Below, in pieces: positions 10,586 through 22,397 of a stretch of DNA of 64,000 bases. The position numbers were made by a program, and so were the translations under genes. The notes below the pieces were generated by a model. It was not told the DNA's origin. It searched no databases and worked only from the letters and a program-made list of their open reading frames with translations. Numbering within the stretch: the first letter of the stretch is position 1; every line of letters starts with the position of its first letter. This DNA comes from Molossus alvarezi (taxonomy: Eukaryota; Chordata; Mammalia; Chiroptera; Molossidae), in assembly GCA_037176705.1 (NCBI GenBank), contig CM073889.1, forward strand, positions 52,073,596 to 52,137,595, given 5' to 3'.

Positions 10586-11077
10586 TCCTGCTACTTTGCC
10601 AAATTCATTTATTAAATCTAGTAGATTTTGGATGGAGTCTTTGGGGTTTTCTACATATAGTATCATGTCCTCTGCAAATAATGACAGTTTCACTTCCTCC
10701 CTTTTATCCCTTTTACTTTTTCTTTCTGTCTGATTGCTGTGGCTAAAACTTCCAATACTATGTTAAATATGATTGTCAAAAGTGGGAATCCTTGTCTTTT
10801 TTCTGTTTATAAGAGAAATGCTTTTAATTTTTACCCACTGAGTATGATGTTGGCTATAGGTCTTTCATATATGGCCTTTATTATGTCGAGATATGATTCC
10901 TCTATTCTTACATTGCTGAGCATTTTTATTAGAAATGAGTGCTGGATTTCGCCAAATGCTTTTTTAGCGGCTATTAATATGATCATATGGTTTTTATCTT
11001 TCATTTTGTTTATGTGGTGTATCACATTTATTGATTCGCGAATTTTGTACCAGCCTTGCATCCCTGGGATGAATCCC
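10586..11077 (-). mobile_element. L1 ORF2 segment present only in the right arm (492 bp)
   Basis: Read on the minus strand it encodes part of the ORF2 reverse transcriptase ([10 protein letters not shown], the [10 protein letters not shown] form of the FADD region, [21 protein letters not shown]). It is the stretch missing from the left arm at 10353/10354. The FADD catalytic motif reads FAED here, so one catalytic aspartate is changed. Its edges coincide exactly with the inner edges of the two inverted repeats. Confidence 0.9.
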
Positions 11078-13868
11078 ACTTGGTCATGGTGAATAATTTT
11101 TTTGATGTATTACTGGCTTTGACTTGCTAGTATTTTGTTCAGAATTTTGGCATCTATGTTCATCACGGATATTGGTCTGTAGTTTTCTATCTTTCTAGTG
11201 TCTTTTTCTGGTTTTGGAATTAGAATTATGCTGGCCTCATAAAACGAGTTTGGAAGGCTTCCTTCTTCTTGAATTATTTCAGACAGTTTTAGGAGAGTGG
11301 GTAGTATTTCTTGTTTGAATGTTTGGTAAAATTCCCCTGTGAAGACATCTGGGCCTGCAATTTTGTTTGCTGGGAGAGTATTGATTACATCTTCAATTTT
11401 TTGTTGTTGTTGTTATTGAGCTGTTCAAGTTTTCTATCTTTTCCCAGTTCAGTTTTGGGAGACTATGTGTTTCTAGAAATTTGTCCATTTTGCTTAGATT
11501 GTTGAATTTGTTGCCGTATAATTATTCAGAATATTTATTAACAATCCTTTGTATTTCTGTGGTGTTATTATTTCTCCTCTTTTGATTCTGATTTTGTGTA
11601 TTTCAGTTCTCTCTTTTTGTTTCTTGGTGAGTCTAGCTAGGGGTCCTTCAATCTTGTTTATCTTTTCAAAGAACCAGCTTTTTGTTTCATTGATTCTTTG
11701 AATTGTCATTTCAGTCTCCATGTCATTTATTTCTGCTCTAATCTGTACCATTTTTTTCCTTCTACTTGCTGTGTTTTGGGGTTTTTTTGTTCATTTGTTT
11801 GCTTTCTAGTTCTTTAAGTTATGAGATTAGATAATGTATTAGAAATTTTTTTTGTTTCTTGAGGTAGGCCTGTAGTGCTATGAACTTCCCTCTCAGTACT
11901 GCTTTCACTTCATCCCATACATTTGTGCTGTTGTGTGTTCATTTTCATTGGTATCCAGGAAGTTTTAAATTTCATCCTGGATCTCCATGGTAACCTATTC
12001 ATTTTTCAGTAATATGCTGTTTAGCCTCCATGTTTTCAAATGTCTTTGCATGTTCTTGTTGCAATTGATTTCTAATTTCATGTCATTGTGATCTGAAAGG
12101 ATGCTTGATATGATTTTAATATTCTTGAGATTGTAGAGACTTCGTTTGTATTCTAACATGTGGTCTGTCTTTGAGAATGTTCCATGTGCACTTGAGAAGA
12201 ATGTGAATTCTGCAGTTTTGGGGTGTAATTCTCTGTAGATATCTATGAAATCCATTTGATCTAGTGCTTCATTTAGAGGCTGTGTTTCCTTGAAAATTTT
12301 TTGTCTAGAAGATCTATCCAGTGATGTCAGCGGGGTATTGAAATCCCCTGCTATGATTGTATTGCTGTCGATTTCTCCTTTGAAGTACTCTAAAAAAATT
12401 TTTAATATATGTTGGTGTTCTTATATTGGTTGCATATATATGTTTACCAAGGTTATATCTTCCTGTTGGATAGATCCTTTCAATATTATGTAGTGGCCTT
12501 TTTTGTCTTTAGTTATGGCCTTCATTTTGAAATCTACTTTATCGTTTATAAATATTGTTACCCCAGCTTTTTTTTTTTTTGCTTTACATTTGCTTGAAAA
12601 ATTTTTTTTTATTTCTCCACTGTCAATCTATGTGAGTCTTTTGTTGTGACGTGGGTTTCTTGTAAACAACTTATATGTGAGTCATGCTTTCTTATCCAGT
12701 CAGCTACTCTGTGTCTTTCTATCAGAGCATTCAGACCATTCACATTTAAGGTGATACTTGATATGTACTTATTTATTGCCATTTTTGTTTAGTGTGGTTC
12801 TATTTTTCTTCCCATTTCTTCTACTAATTACAGCAGACCTTTTAGCATATCTTGCAGTGTTGGTTTGGTGTTAATGTATTCCCTTATCCTTTTTTTGGTC
12901 TGGAAAGCTCTTTATTTGACCTTGTATTTTGAATGATAGCCTTGCTGAATAGAATAGTCTTGGATTCAGATTTTTGTTTTTCATGACCTTGATTACTTCA
13001 TGCCACTCCCTTCTGGCCTGTAGTGTTTTTGTTGAGAATTCAGCTGGTAGCCTTATGGGGTTTCCTTTGTAGGTAACCTGTTGCTTATCTCTTGCTGCCT
13101 TTAGGATTCTCTCTTTGTCTTTAATTTTTGGCATTTTGATTACTATGTTTCTTGGTGTGGGCCTGTTTGGTTTCTTTTTACTTGGGGCTCTCTGGGCTTC
13201 TTGAAATTGAATGCCTTTTTTTTTCCCACCAAGTTAAGAAAGTTTTCTGTCACTATTACTTCAAATATATTCTCTAACCCTTGGCCATTTTCTTCTTCTT
13301 TGGAAATCCTATGATGTGAATGTTATTACATTTCTAGTTGTCCCACAGTTGTCTTAAGCTTTCTTGTTTTTTAATTTTTTGCTTTTCTGATTGGTTGATT
13401 TTTTCTACCCTGTTTTTAATTTAGTGATCCTGTCCTCAGCTTCCTTTACTCTGCTGGTTAGTTCTTCTAATGTGTTCTTAATTTCTATGTCATTCTTCAT
13501 TTCTACTTGGTTGGTTTTCACTATTTCTATATCTTTACTCATGGTGCTGATGTCTTTAGTCATGCTGTTAAGCTTCCTCAAGATCATGGTTCTGAACTCT
13601 ACCTCTGATAATTTGCTTAGCTGCCTTTCATTTATCTCATCTTTGATAGAGTTCTCTTGTTCTTTCATTTGGGATTTGTGTCTTTGTTTCACTATTTTGG
13701 CTATCTCAGTGAGTTTTGGAACCTGCCACATTTTCCCTGTGGGTATTGGTGTTCTGGTTTGTGGCTCCCTCTATTGGGTTTGCATGAGCCTGGGTGGGCC
13801 CATGTTAATCAGCACTGTCAAGTCTTACTTCTCTGGGTAGATTTGCAAGCCCAGGAAAGGTTCAGTTG
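11078..13868 (-). repeat. Large inverted repeat, right arm (2,791 bp)
   Basis: Mirror image of 7563-10353. Beyond 13868 the sequence is no longer L1. Confidence 0.97.
12828..13695 (-). pseudogene. L1-J ORF1, mirror copy (disabled)
   Basis: Exact reverse complement of the pseudogene at 7736-8603, with the same lost start codon and the same internal stop. Its open stretches (12871-13134 and 13405-13731) translate identically to those of the left arm. Confidence 0.9.
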
Positions 13869-14185
13869 GTGAGTGACAGGCCTTGGCATTAGCATGTTGA
13901 CACAATTGTCTTTCCTTACTCAGCAAAATATTTCCCTTTTAGCTTCCTCCTGTTTTGCCATGATATTGAGAGTTTATTTTTCTGATAACCTGTCTGTTTC
14001 CTTAGAAATGTCCTACTTCTCTACTCTTTTTTTCCTTTGGGGAGGAGAGGGGTTGGAGCTAGAGAATCAAAACTAAAAGAAAATAGCAGGGCTTTGGGTC
14101 TCCTTGTCCTAGTGCAAAGCTGAGAAAATAAGAATAAATGCTTGAAATAGCCTTAACTCTAAAAAAAAAAGAAAAGAAAGAAAAG
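13869..14185 (+). pseudogene. Retrocopy-like mRNA 3' end with poly(A)
   Basis: About 290 bp unlike any L1 or SINE in the window. It ends with AATAAA at 14133-14138 and, 22 bp later, a poly(A) tract (14161-14185, with some G). That is the layout of a reverse-transcribed mRNA 3' end, 5'-truncated. A 67-codon frame (13873-14076) resembles no protein that I know. The left edge is fused directly to the end of the right palindrome arm. The source gene is not recognised. Confidence 0.55.
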
Positions 14186-14484
14186 CTATAGGTCATTGAA
14201 AAAAGAAATAGAAGATACAAACAAATGGAAGCATATACTGAGTTTATGGAAGAAATAATACCATTAAAATGTCCATAGTACCCAAGGCAATGTATAAATT
14301 CAATGCAATGTCTACTAAAATACCAGTGGCATATTTTACAGATCTAGAAGAAATTTCCCCAAAATTTATATGGAACCAAAAAAACACAAAATAGCTGCAG
14401 CAATCTTGAGAAACAAGGACATAGTTGGAGAGAGCACACTACAGGATATCAACCTATACTACAAAGTTACGGTAATCAAAACAG
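14186..14484 (+). mobile_element. L1 ORF2 fragment (after RT core)
   Basis: Corresponds to [11 protein letters not shown].. through QKFIWNQK and [13 protein letters not shown] of ORF2. It is much more diverged than L1-J, so it looks like an older element. It begins at almost the same ORF2 position at which the palindrome loop ends (shared 'aggtcattgaaaaaagaaat'). It ends abruptly at 'aaaacagc', where an L1 5'UTR begins. Confidence 0.78.
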
Positions 14485-16117
14485 CCGGGGCAGTTCCTCT
14501 TAAAGGGCCCACACACGAACTTACTCAGACTTGCTCTTTCCGGGCTTCTGTGTTGGTGAGGCAACTTGAAAGGCAACAGAGACATATGGGGGAAAATGAG
14601 TTGTTTGGCATTGGGGCAAGGGCTGGAGAGAGAGCTATCTCCCAGCTAGACCTGCTGTTGTAAGCAACTGTTCCTTTTGTGGGCCCTTCCCCCATGGGAC
14701 TGGCAGACAGGCGCCATATCTGGGATTCCAGCAACCTGGTTCACACTGCCCTTCCCTGGTGATTCCCTGAGGTCCTGCCCCACCAAAATTTGGGGCCCAC
14801 CCAAGCTGTTTCCAGTGGCTTTACAATAGGATTGGCCTGTCTTGGATCCTGTTTCAGATTTCTTTCAAATAAACAGCATCTGGCCTCAGTGAACCCCCTA
14901 TCTCTCACTAAGTGGTCCCAGGTCTGGCACTAGAAGCAGCCAGTCTTGGCTCACAGGTTGACTTTGCTTGGACACCTCCAAGACCAGCACAAAAATCAGC
15001 CATTGGCAGATCACTTTGTAGCTTATGCCTGGTGGCTCTGGGTGGAAAACAGGCAGTGGCTGACCCTGCCCCAGAGCCAGCAAACCCAGTGGACAGCTTC
15101 AGACCACATCAAAGCACCACCCCCAACCACTTCCACAAATGACACACTCAAGGAATGGACTCAGTGGGTACCAAAGCCCTTCTAAAGTAAGTCTTGCTCT
15201 GTGTAGTGGGCCCCTGCACATTTGGTCATCCGAGGTGATCAGAGGTTGGTGGTCAGTGGGCACAGCCAGTCTTTGAAACAATCAGCCTGGGTAAATCCCT
15301 CTCATTGATGTGCCAACAGCAATCAAGACACAATTACAACAGAATGGTATGAAGTCCACATGAAGGGTGCACCTTGACGGCCCAGCTGGGGAGATCAGGG
15401 AGGCTGTGCCACTGCACTGTACAAGACACCTAATAAAACAGGCTACACAAGGAAGCCTAGGAGACAGAGCAACTCTACTTAATACATAAAAACAAACATA
15501 GGGAGGGAGCCAAAATTAGGAGACAAAGAAACATGTCTCAAATAAAAGAACATAACTCCAGGAGAACTAAATGAAATAGAGATGAGCAATCAAACAAATG
15601 TGGAGTACAAAACACTGTTTCTAAGGATGCTCAATGAACTCAGTGAGAATTTCAAGAAACTTTGTGAGAATGTCAAGAACTTAATGAGGACTTCAAGAGT
15701 ATGATAAAGAACCAGTCAGAAATGAAGGATGCACTAACTGAAATAATGATTAATTTACAGAGAATCAATAGTAGAGTAGATGAAGCTAAATAGCAAACCA
15801 TCGATTTGGAACATAAGGAAGCAAAAAACAACCCATCAAAACAGGATTAAATGTAGAAGGCAAAAATCATAAAAATCCTAAAAGAAAACAGGCAATAAAA
15901 CCTCAGATATGTCACATAACAGAATTTTCATCAATACAACTCTTAGGGCAAGAGAAACAAAGGAAAAAAACAACAACAAATAAAACTATATTTAAATAAA
16001 AACTTTTGCAGCCCCAAAACCTATCATCAAAATGAAAATAAAACCCACTGTGTAAGAGAACATATTTACCAATGAAACACTTCATAAAGTGCTAATTTCC
16101 AAATAATATAAAAAATT
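14485..16117 (+). mobile_element. Old L1: 5'UTR, ORF1 N-part, ORF2 piece (host of L1-A)
   Basis: 14485-15500 resembles old L1 5'UTR sequence. It shares the 'aacagcaatcaag' and 'agatcagggagg..' segments with the 5'UTR at 28373-29540. 15500-15850 is a decayed ORF1 N-terminus with coiled-coil character. 15850-16117 matches the ORF2 stretch before the C-terminal domain ('cactgtgtaagagaacat', 'gctaatttccaaa'). The element continues at 27541, so L1-A inserted into it. No intact frame. Confidence 0.65.
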
Positions 16118-16585
16118 CAAAGATTCCAAAATGGCGGCAGAATGAATAGAAGCTACACAGACCATCTTCGAGAACCAAACTGGAGTTACAACTAAAATAA
16201 AAACAAATCGTTGAGAAAAGGTACCAGAAAAGCATCTGAAAAAAGCCCATATAACCACAGACAGAAAAAAAGGACACTGAATCAAGCCTGGCAGGTCTGT
16301 GAAGGTGTGAGACGGTCAGCTGGGAGCCCAAGAACAGCAGTTGTTTTAGCTGTGAGCAACTCTCTCGGGGTTAAAATCTCAAGCTGGCTACACAGCACAG
16401 AGGGCTGGGACAGAGCACTAAATTACCTAAAGTCACTCAAGTTGGACTCTGGCAGAGGGAGGGCAGACGGGACTGGAACTGTGTGAGGACATGTGAGATT
16501 TGAAGGGCACTCAGAGTTTTTGCTGAGTAGTGGCCACACAGGACTATAGCCATCTTGCTCCAGGAGCCACTTCCCAGAGCTCTGA

Positions 16586-16600
16586 AGAAAAGCAGCAACC
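16586..16600 (+). repeat. Target-site duplication of L1-B, left
   Basis: agaaaagcagcaacc, repeated with one mismatch as agaaaagcagcagcc at 22683-22697. It defines L1-B as 16601-22682. Confidence 0.88.
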
Positions 16601-16789
16601 AGGAAAATGGCGGTGGAGTGAATGGAAGCTACACAGACCATCTCCCAGGACCAAATTGGAATTACAACAAAAATAAAGACAAATCATCAGAAAGGGGCAA
16701 CCGAAAGGCAGCTTGGAGGACCACATAACCAGGGACACTGACTCAATCCTGGTAGGTTTGCCAGGATGCAAGAGGGGGACGAGAGCCCA

Positions 16790-17045
16790 CGGTCTGCAGC
16801 GGCCTGGGCTGGGACCAGGGGACTCACTGGGACCAGGGGACTCAGCTGTAAGCTCCACCCTCGGCTAGGTCCTGTGGCCTCAGCTGAGGCCAGTGGCTGC
16901 CTCAGCTGGGTCCTGCGACCTCGGTTGGGTGCTACGCCCTCGGCTGGGTCCAGCTGCCTCTGCTGGAAACTGCTGCTACCTTGGCTGGGTGCTACGCCCT
17001 CAGCTGGTGCCACAGCCTCGGCTGCCCTTAGCTGGGAGCAGTGCC
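16790..17045 (+). repeat. GC-rich imperfect tandem repeats in the L1-B 5'UTR
   Basis: Units of roughly 24-27 bp of the type 'ctcggctgggtcctgyg..' recur irregularly. The same repeat type appears in antisense in the 5'UTR of L1-G at 57040-57510. Confidence 0.75.
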
Positions 17046-17066
17046 CTCGAGTTAAAAGTTCCAGGT

Positions 17067-17159
17067 GGCCTGGCCGGTATAGCTCAGCAGTGGAGCGTAG
17101 GCCTATGGACCACAGAGTCCTGGGTTCAATTCCTGCCAGGGGCACGTACCACAAAAAAA
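17067..17159 (+). mobile_element. Short tRNA-only SINE related to VES
   Basis: About 90 bp: 'ggcctggccggtatagctca' (box A), 'gggttcaattcc' (box B), then directly an A/T tail. The CT-rich body of VES is missing. An imperfect duplication (aaagttccaggtgg / aaagtcccaggcga, at 17055-17068 and 17170-17183) flanks it, so it looks like an independent insertion and not a broken VES. Confidence 0.72.
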
Positions 17160-17686
17160 ATTTTTTTAAAGTCCCAGGCGACTCCACAACACAGAGTCCG
17201 GATAGAGGATAAATTGGCAGCAGCCACGCACCTTGGACTCTGGCAGAGGAAAGGCAGACTAAACTGTAACTGTGTGGAGACACTCGGGATTTAGAGGGTG
17301 CTCCTGGGGAGAGGCAGGAGCCCATCCCTCGGAGATTCAAGCCCACCCGTGGACATTGAAATGCTAATTGAGGACCATTAACAACCAGCATCTGCCCCAC
17401 CCTCAAGAAATCCTCTTACAATGAGCACCCATGTGAGTTTTTCAGTCAATTCAGAAAACAGGGTTCTTCAGGTGACCTCTACTAATAGCCCCCAAGCAAA
17501 AAAGCTACAGGATGGCTACCATTCCCCGGGTTAGCATATCTAACCAGGAAAGTTAAGACTTGACAGTGGTCTTTAAAGTGGGTCCTCCCTGCCTCATCCA
17601 AACCCAGGATAGGGAGCCACAAACAGCAGAACACCAACAACCACAGAGAAAATTTGGCAGACTCCAAGCACACTGTGATAGCCAAA

Positions 17687-18556
17687 ATGGTGAAAAACAG
17701 AAACAAAAGCCAAATGAAAGAACAAGAGACCTCTACAGAAGATGAGAAAAATGAGGTGCAGTTAAGCAAGTTAACAGAACTAGAATTCAGAGCCATGATC
17801 TTGAGGAAGCTCAACAGCAGGTGTAAGGACATGAGCACCATGAGTAAAGACATAGATATATTGAAAATGAACCAGTTGGAAATTAAAAACCACAAAGAAG
17901 AAATGAAGAATGACATATCAAAAATGAAAAAAACATTGGAAGGTTTAAAGAGCAGAGTAGAGGAGGCTAAGGTAACCAATCAGAAAACCAAAAGGAAAAA
18001 AAGATTAAAAAACAGGAAGACACCTTAAAAGAACTGTGGGAGAAATGGAAACGTAATAATATTCACAACATAGGAGTCTCCGAAGAAGAAGAAAATGAGC
18101 AAGGGTTAGAGAATATATTGAATGAAATAGTAACAGAAAACTTCCCTAATTTGGTGAAGGAAGAAGGCATTCAAGTTCAAAAACAACACAGAGCCCCAAG
18201 TAAGAACAACACAAACAAGCCCACACCGAGACACACAGTAATTAAAATGCCAAAAATTAAACACAAAGAGAGAATCCTAAAAGCAGCAAGAGATAAGCAA
18301 CAGGTTACCTACAAGGGAAACCCCATAAGGCTCTCAGATGACTTCTCACAGGAAACACTACAGCCAGAAGGGAATGGCATGAAGTAATCAAGGTAATGAA
18401 AAACAAGGATCTGAATCCAAGACTACTCTACGCAGCAAGGCTATCATTCAAAATAGAAGGTCAAATAAAGAGCTTCCAAGACAAAAAAGAAAAAGGCTAA
18501 GGGAATATATTAACACCAAATCAGCACTGTAAGAAATGTTAAAAGGATTGCTGTAA
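17687..18556 (+). pseudogene. L1-B ORF1 (frameshifted)
   Basis: It starts at ATG 17687 (MVKNRNKSQMKEQETSTEDEK). The N-terminus and coiled coil are open to about 17975, where a deletion in the AEDRISELEDRVE region shifts the frame. A second stretch (18118-18387) covers the RNA-binding middle and the MPKIKHKERILKAARDKQQ motif. The stop TAA at 18554 is in the canonical place. Intact length would be about 290 residues, as in the copy at 40524. Confidence 0.9.
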
Positions 18557-18601
18557 TTAGCAGGAGAAATGGGACAAAAAATAAAACCACACTAAACAAA
18601 A

Positions 18602-21600
18602 ATGGCAATAAATAAGTACATAACAATAATCACCTTAAATGTAAATGGATTGAATGCTCCCATAAAAAGACACACACTAGCTGATTGGATAAGAAGCATG
18701 ACTCACCTATATGTTGTTTATAAGAGACCCACCTCACGACAAAAGACTCACATAGATTGAAAGTGAAGGGATGGAAAAAAATCTTCCAAGCAAACGGAAA
18801 GGAAAAAAAAGCTGGGGTAGAAATACACATATCTTATAAAATAGATTTCAAAATGAAGGCCATAACTAAAGACAAAGAAGGCCACTACATAATATTAAAA
18901 GGATCTATCCAACAGGAAGATATAACCTTGGTAAACATATATGCACCCTATATAGAACCACCAAAATATATTTAAAATCTTCTGGAGGACTTCAAAGTAG
19001 AAATCGAAAGCAATACAATCATAGCAAGGGACTTCAACACCCCGCTAACATCACTGGATAGATCCTCTAGACAAAAAATTAGCAAGGAAACAGAGACTCT
19101 AAATGAAGCACTAGACCAAATGGATTTAATAGATATCTGCAGAAAATAACACCCCATACCTACAGAATTCACATTCTTCTCAAGTGCACATGGGACATTT
19201 TCAAAGACAGACCACATGTTAGGGCACAAACTAAGTCCCTACAAGTTCAAGAAGACTGAAATCATATCAAGAATCTTCTCAGATCACAATCGCATGAAAC
19301 TAGAAATGAATTGCAAAAAGAGCACAAAAGACATTTGAAACCATGGAAGCTAAATAGCATGTTATTAAACAATGAATGGGTTTCCGAGGAGATCAAGGAA
19401 GAAATTAAAAACTTCCTGGAAACCAATGAAAATTAAGACTCAACACAAAATCTATGGGATGCAGCAAAAGCAGTTCTGAGAGGGAAGTTCATAGCACTAC
19501 AGGCCTACCTCAAAAAAAACAAGAAAGATGTCTAATAGACTATCTAACCTCACAACATATAGAACTAGAGAGCAAACAAAAGGAAAATCCTAGAGCAATT
19601 AGAAGGAAGGAAATAGTAAAGATCAGAGCAGAAATAAACGATATAGAGACCAAGAAAACAATTCAAAGGATCAATGAAACAAAGACCTGCTTTTTCACAA
19701 AGATAAACAAGATTGATGGACTCTTAGCTAGACTCACTAAGAAACAAGAGAGAGAACCCAATACACAAAATCAGAAATGAAAGAGGAGAAGTAATAACTG
19801 ACAACACAGAAATACAAAAGATCGTTAACAACTACTATGATCAATTATATGGCAACAAATTCGACTAAGCGAAATGGACAAATTTCTAGAAACACATAGT
19901 CTCCCTAACCTGGACCAGGAAGAGAGAGAAAACCTGAACAGACCAATAACAACAGAAGAAATTGAAGATGCAATCAAGACTCTCCCAGCAATCAAAAGCC
20001 CAGGCCCGGATGGCAACACAGGAGTGTTACCGAATATTCAAAGAAGAACTAACACCCATACTCCTCGAACTATTTCAAAACATTCAAGAAGAAGGAAGAC
20101 TTCCAAACTCGTTTTATGAAGCCAGCATAATTCTAATTCCAAAACCAGAAAAAGACACTACAAAGAAAGAAAACTACAGGCCAATATCACTGATGAACAT
20201 GGAGGCCAAATCCTGAACAAAATACTACCAAATTGAATCCAGCAATACATCAAAAAAATTATTCACCATGACCAAGTGGGATTCATCCCAGGGATGCAAG
20301 GTTGGTACAATATTCGCAAATCAATAAAAGTGATACACATAAATAAAACGAAGAATAAAAAGCACATGATCAGATCAATAGATGCTGAAAAAGCCTTCAA
20401 CAAAATACAGCATTCATTTCTGATAAAAACGCTCAGCAATGTGGGAATAGAGGGATCATATCTCCACATAATAAAGGCCATATATGAAAGAACTACAGCC
20501 AACATCATATTCAATGGGCAAAAACTAAAGCATTTCCCTTAAGAACAGGAACAAGGCAAGGATACCCACTTTCGCCACTCTTATTTAACATAGTACTGGA
20601 AGTCTTAGCCACAGCAATCAGACAAGAAGAAAAAAATGAAAGGAATCCAAATTTGAAAGGAGGAAGTGAAACTGTCATTATTTACAGATGACATGATACT
20701 ATACTAGAAAACCCCAAAGACTGCATCAAAAATTTACTACACTTAATAAATGAATTTCGAAAAGTAGCAGGATACAAAATTAATGTCAAGAAATCGATGG
20801 CATTCTTATACACCAATGACGAACTCACATAAATAAAAACTAAAAAAAAAAACATTTACCATTGAGACACCTAAGAATAAACTGAAACAAGGAAATAAAG
20901 AACCTATTTCCAGAAAACTATAGGTCATTGCAAAAAGGAATAGAGGACGATATAAAAAAGTGGAGGCACATACACTGTTCATGGATTGGAAGAATTAACA
21001 TCATTACAATGGTCATATTACCCAAAGTGATCTATAGATTCAATGCAATCCCCATCAAAATACCAATGGCATACTTCACAGAATTAGAACAAGTACTTCA
21101 AAAGTTCATATAGAACCAAAAAGGACCTCGAATAGCCACAGCAATATTGAAAAAGAAGAACAAAGTTGGAGGGATAACATTACCAGATTTCAGTTTATAC
21201 TAAAAAGCCACTGTTATCAAAACAGCCTGGTACTGGCATAAGAACAGGCATATAGACCAGTGGAATAGAACAGAGAACCCAGTAATGGACCCAAGGCAAT
21301 ATGCTCAATTAATATTTGAGAAAGGTGGCAAGAGCATACAGTGGAGTAAGGACAACCTCTTTAATAAATGGTGCTGGGAAAATTGGACAGCTACATGCAG
21401 AAAAATAAAACTAGACTATCAACTTACACTCTACACAAGAACAAACTCCAAATGGGTAAAAGACTTAAATGTGACTCATGAATCCATAAAAATCCTAGAA
21501 GAAATTGTAGGCAATAAAATTCCAAACATCATATGCAGCAGAATTTTCACGGATACATCACCTAAGGCAATAGAAACACAGGAGAAAATGCAGACATGGG

Positions 21601-22397
21601 ACTACATAAAACTCAAAAGCGAAAGATACAATCATCAAAACGGAAAGGCTATCCACTGTATGGGAGAGCATAACTGCCAATGACGTATTAGATAAGAGGT
21701 TAATTTCCAATATATATAGAGTGCTCATACAACTCAACAAATGGCAGACAAAGGACCCAATTAAAAAACGGGCAGAGGAGCTGAATAGACACCTCTCCAA
21801 ACAGGACATACAAATGGCTAAGAGACATGGAGAAATGCTCATCATCACTAATCATCAGAGAGATGCAAATTAAAACAACAATGAGGTATCACCTCACACC
21901 TGTCAGAATGGCCGCCATCAACAATCATCAAACAACAAGTGTTGGCGAGGCTGTGGAGAAAAGGGGACTCTAGTACACTGCTCGTGGGAATGCAGACTGG
22001 TGCAGCCGCTATGGAAAACAATATGGTGTTACCTGAAAAAATTTAGAATTGAGTTTCCATTTGACCCTGTGATCCCATTTCTAGGAATATACCCTAGGAA
22101 GCCTTAAAGACCAATCAGAAAGAATATTGTACCCCCATGTTTGTAGCAGCACAATTTACAATAGCTAAGATCTGGAAACAGTAGCTGAGATCTGGAAACA
22201 GCAAGTGTCCATCAGTAAACGAATGGATTTCAAAGCTGTAGTACATATACACAATGGAGTACTATGTAGCTGTAAGAAAGAAAGATCTCTTATCCTTTGA
22301 GACGACATGGGGGGACCTGGAAAGTATCATCCTAAGTGAAACAAGCCAAACAGAGAAATACAAGTATCATATGATCTCATTTATTTGTGGAATATAA
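18602..22397 (+). pseudogene. L1-B ORF2 (many breaks)
   Basis: ATG at 18602 and the canonical stop (..SFICGI, TAA 22395-22397) are both present, giving a full-length relic. Visible domains: endonuclease (18602-19300, with SDHN near 19283), reverse transcriptase (about 20280-20800, the FADD region near 20690 reading FTDD) and the C-terminal cysteine-rich segment (about 21930-22000). Stops (for example the TAA at 18973) and frameshifts scatter it into short frames. A 20-bp tandem duplication at 22162-22201 is an additional break. Confidence 0.9.
22162..22201 (+). repeat. 20-bp tandem duplication in L1-B ORF2
   Basis: tagctaagatctggaaacag at 22162-22181 is followed by tagctgagatctggaaacag at 22182-22201 (one mismatch). 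Other L1 copies have the unit once. Confidence 0.9.

Larger units (their letters stand above)
10548..12782 (-). pseudogene. L1-J ORF2, mirror copy (disabled)
   Basis: Minus-strand ORF2 starting at 12782 (mirror of 8649). The endonuclease part is identical to the left arm. It keeps the 492-bp reverse-transcriptase segment lost on the left, but with FAED instead of FADD, frameshifts and stops. It ends at the turning point near 10548, so the thumb and cysteine-rich C-terminus are absent. Confidence 0.88.
10548..13868 (-). mobile_element. L1-J, inverted copy
   Basis: Antisense copy of the L1 at 7563-10391 plus the extra 492 bp. Going right it runs from ORF2 back through ORF1 into the last part of the 5'UTR, then stops at 13868. 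It shares the same disabling changes as the sense copy (ORF1 ATA start at mirror position 13695 and in-frame stop). The copying therefore took place after this L1 had already decayed. Confidence 0.93.

Noticed and set aside
7563..13868. Twin-priming as origin of the inverted L1
   Set aside because: Twin-priming inverts part of one copy without duplicating it; here the same 2.8 kb is present twice with shared old mutations.
14485..14900. LTR suggested by AATAAA near 14870
   Set aside because: No TATA or LTR end was found; the text is colinear with old L1 5'UTR sequence that leads into an ORF1.
16687..17406. A 239-codon minus-strand frame
   Set aside because: It spans the GC-rich 5'UTR repeats of L1-B and a SINE inserted later, so it cannot be an old gene.
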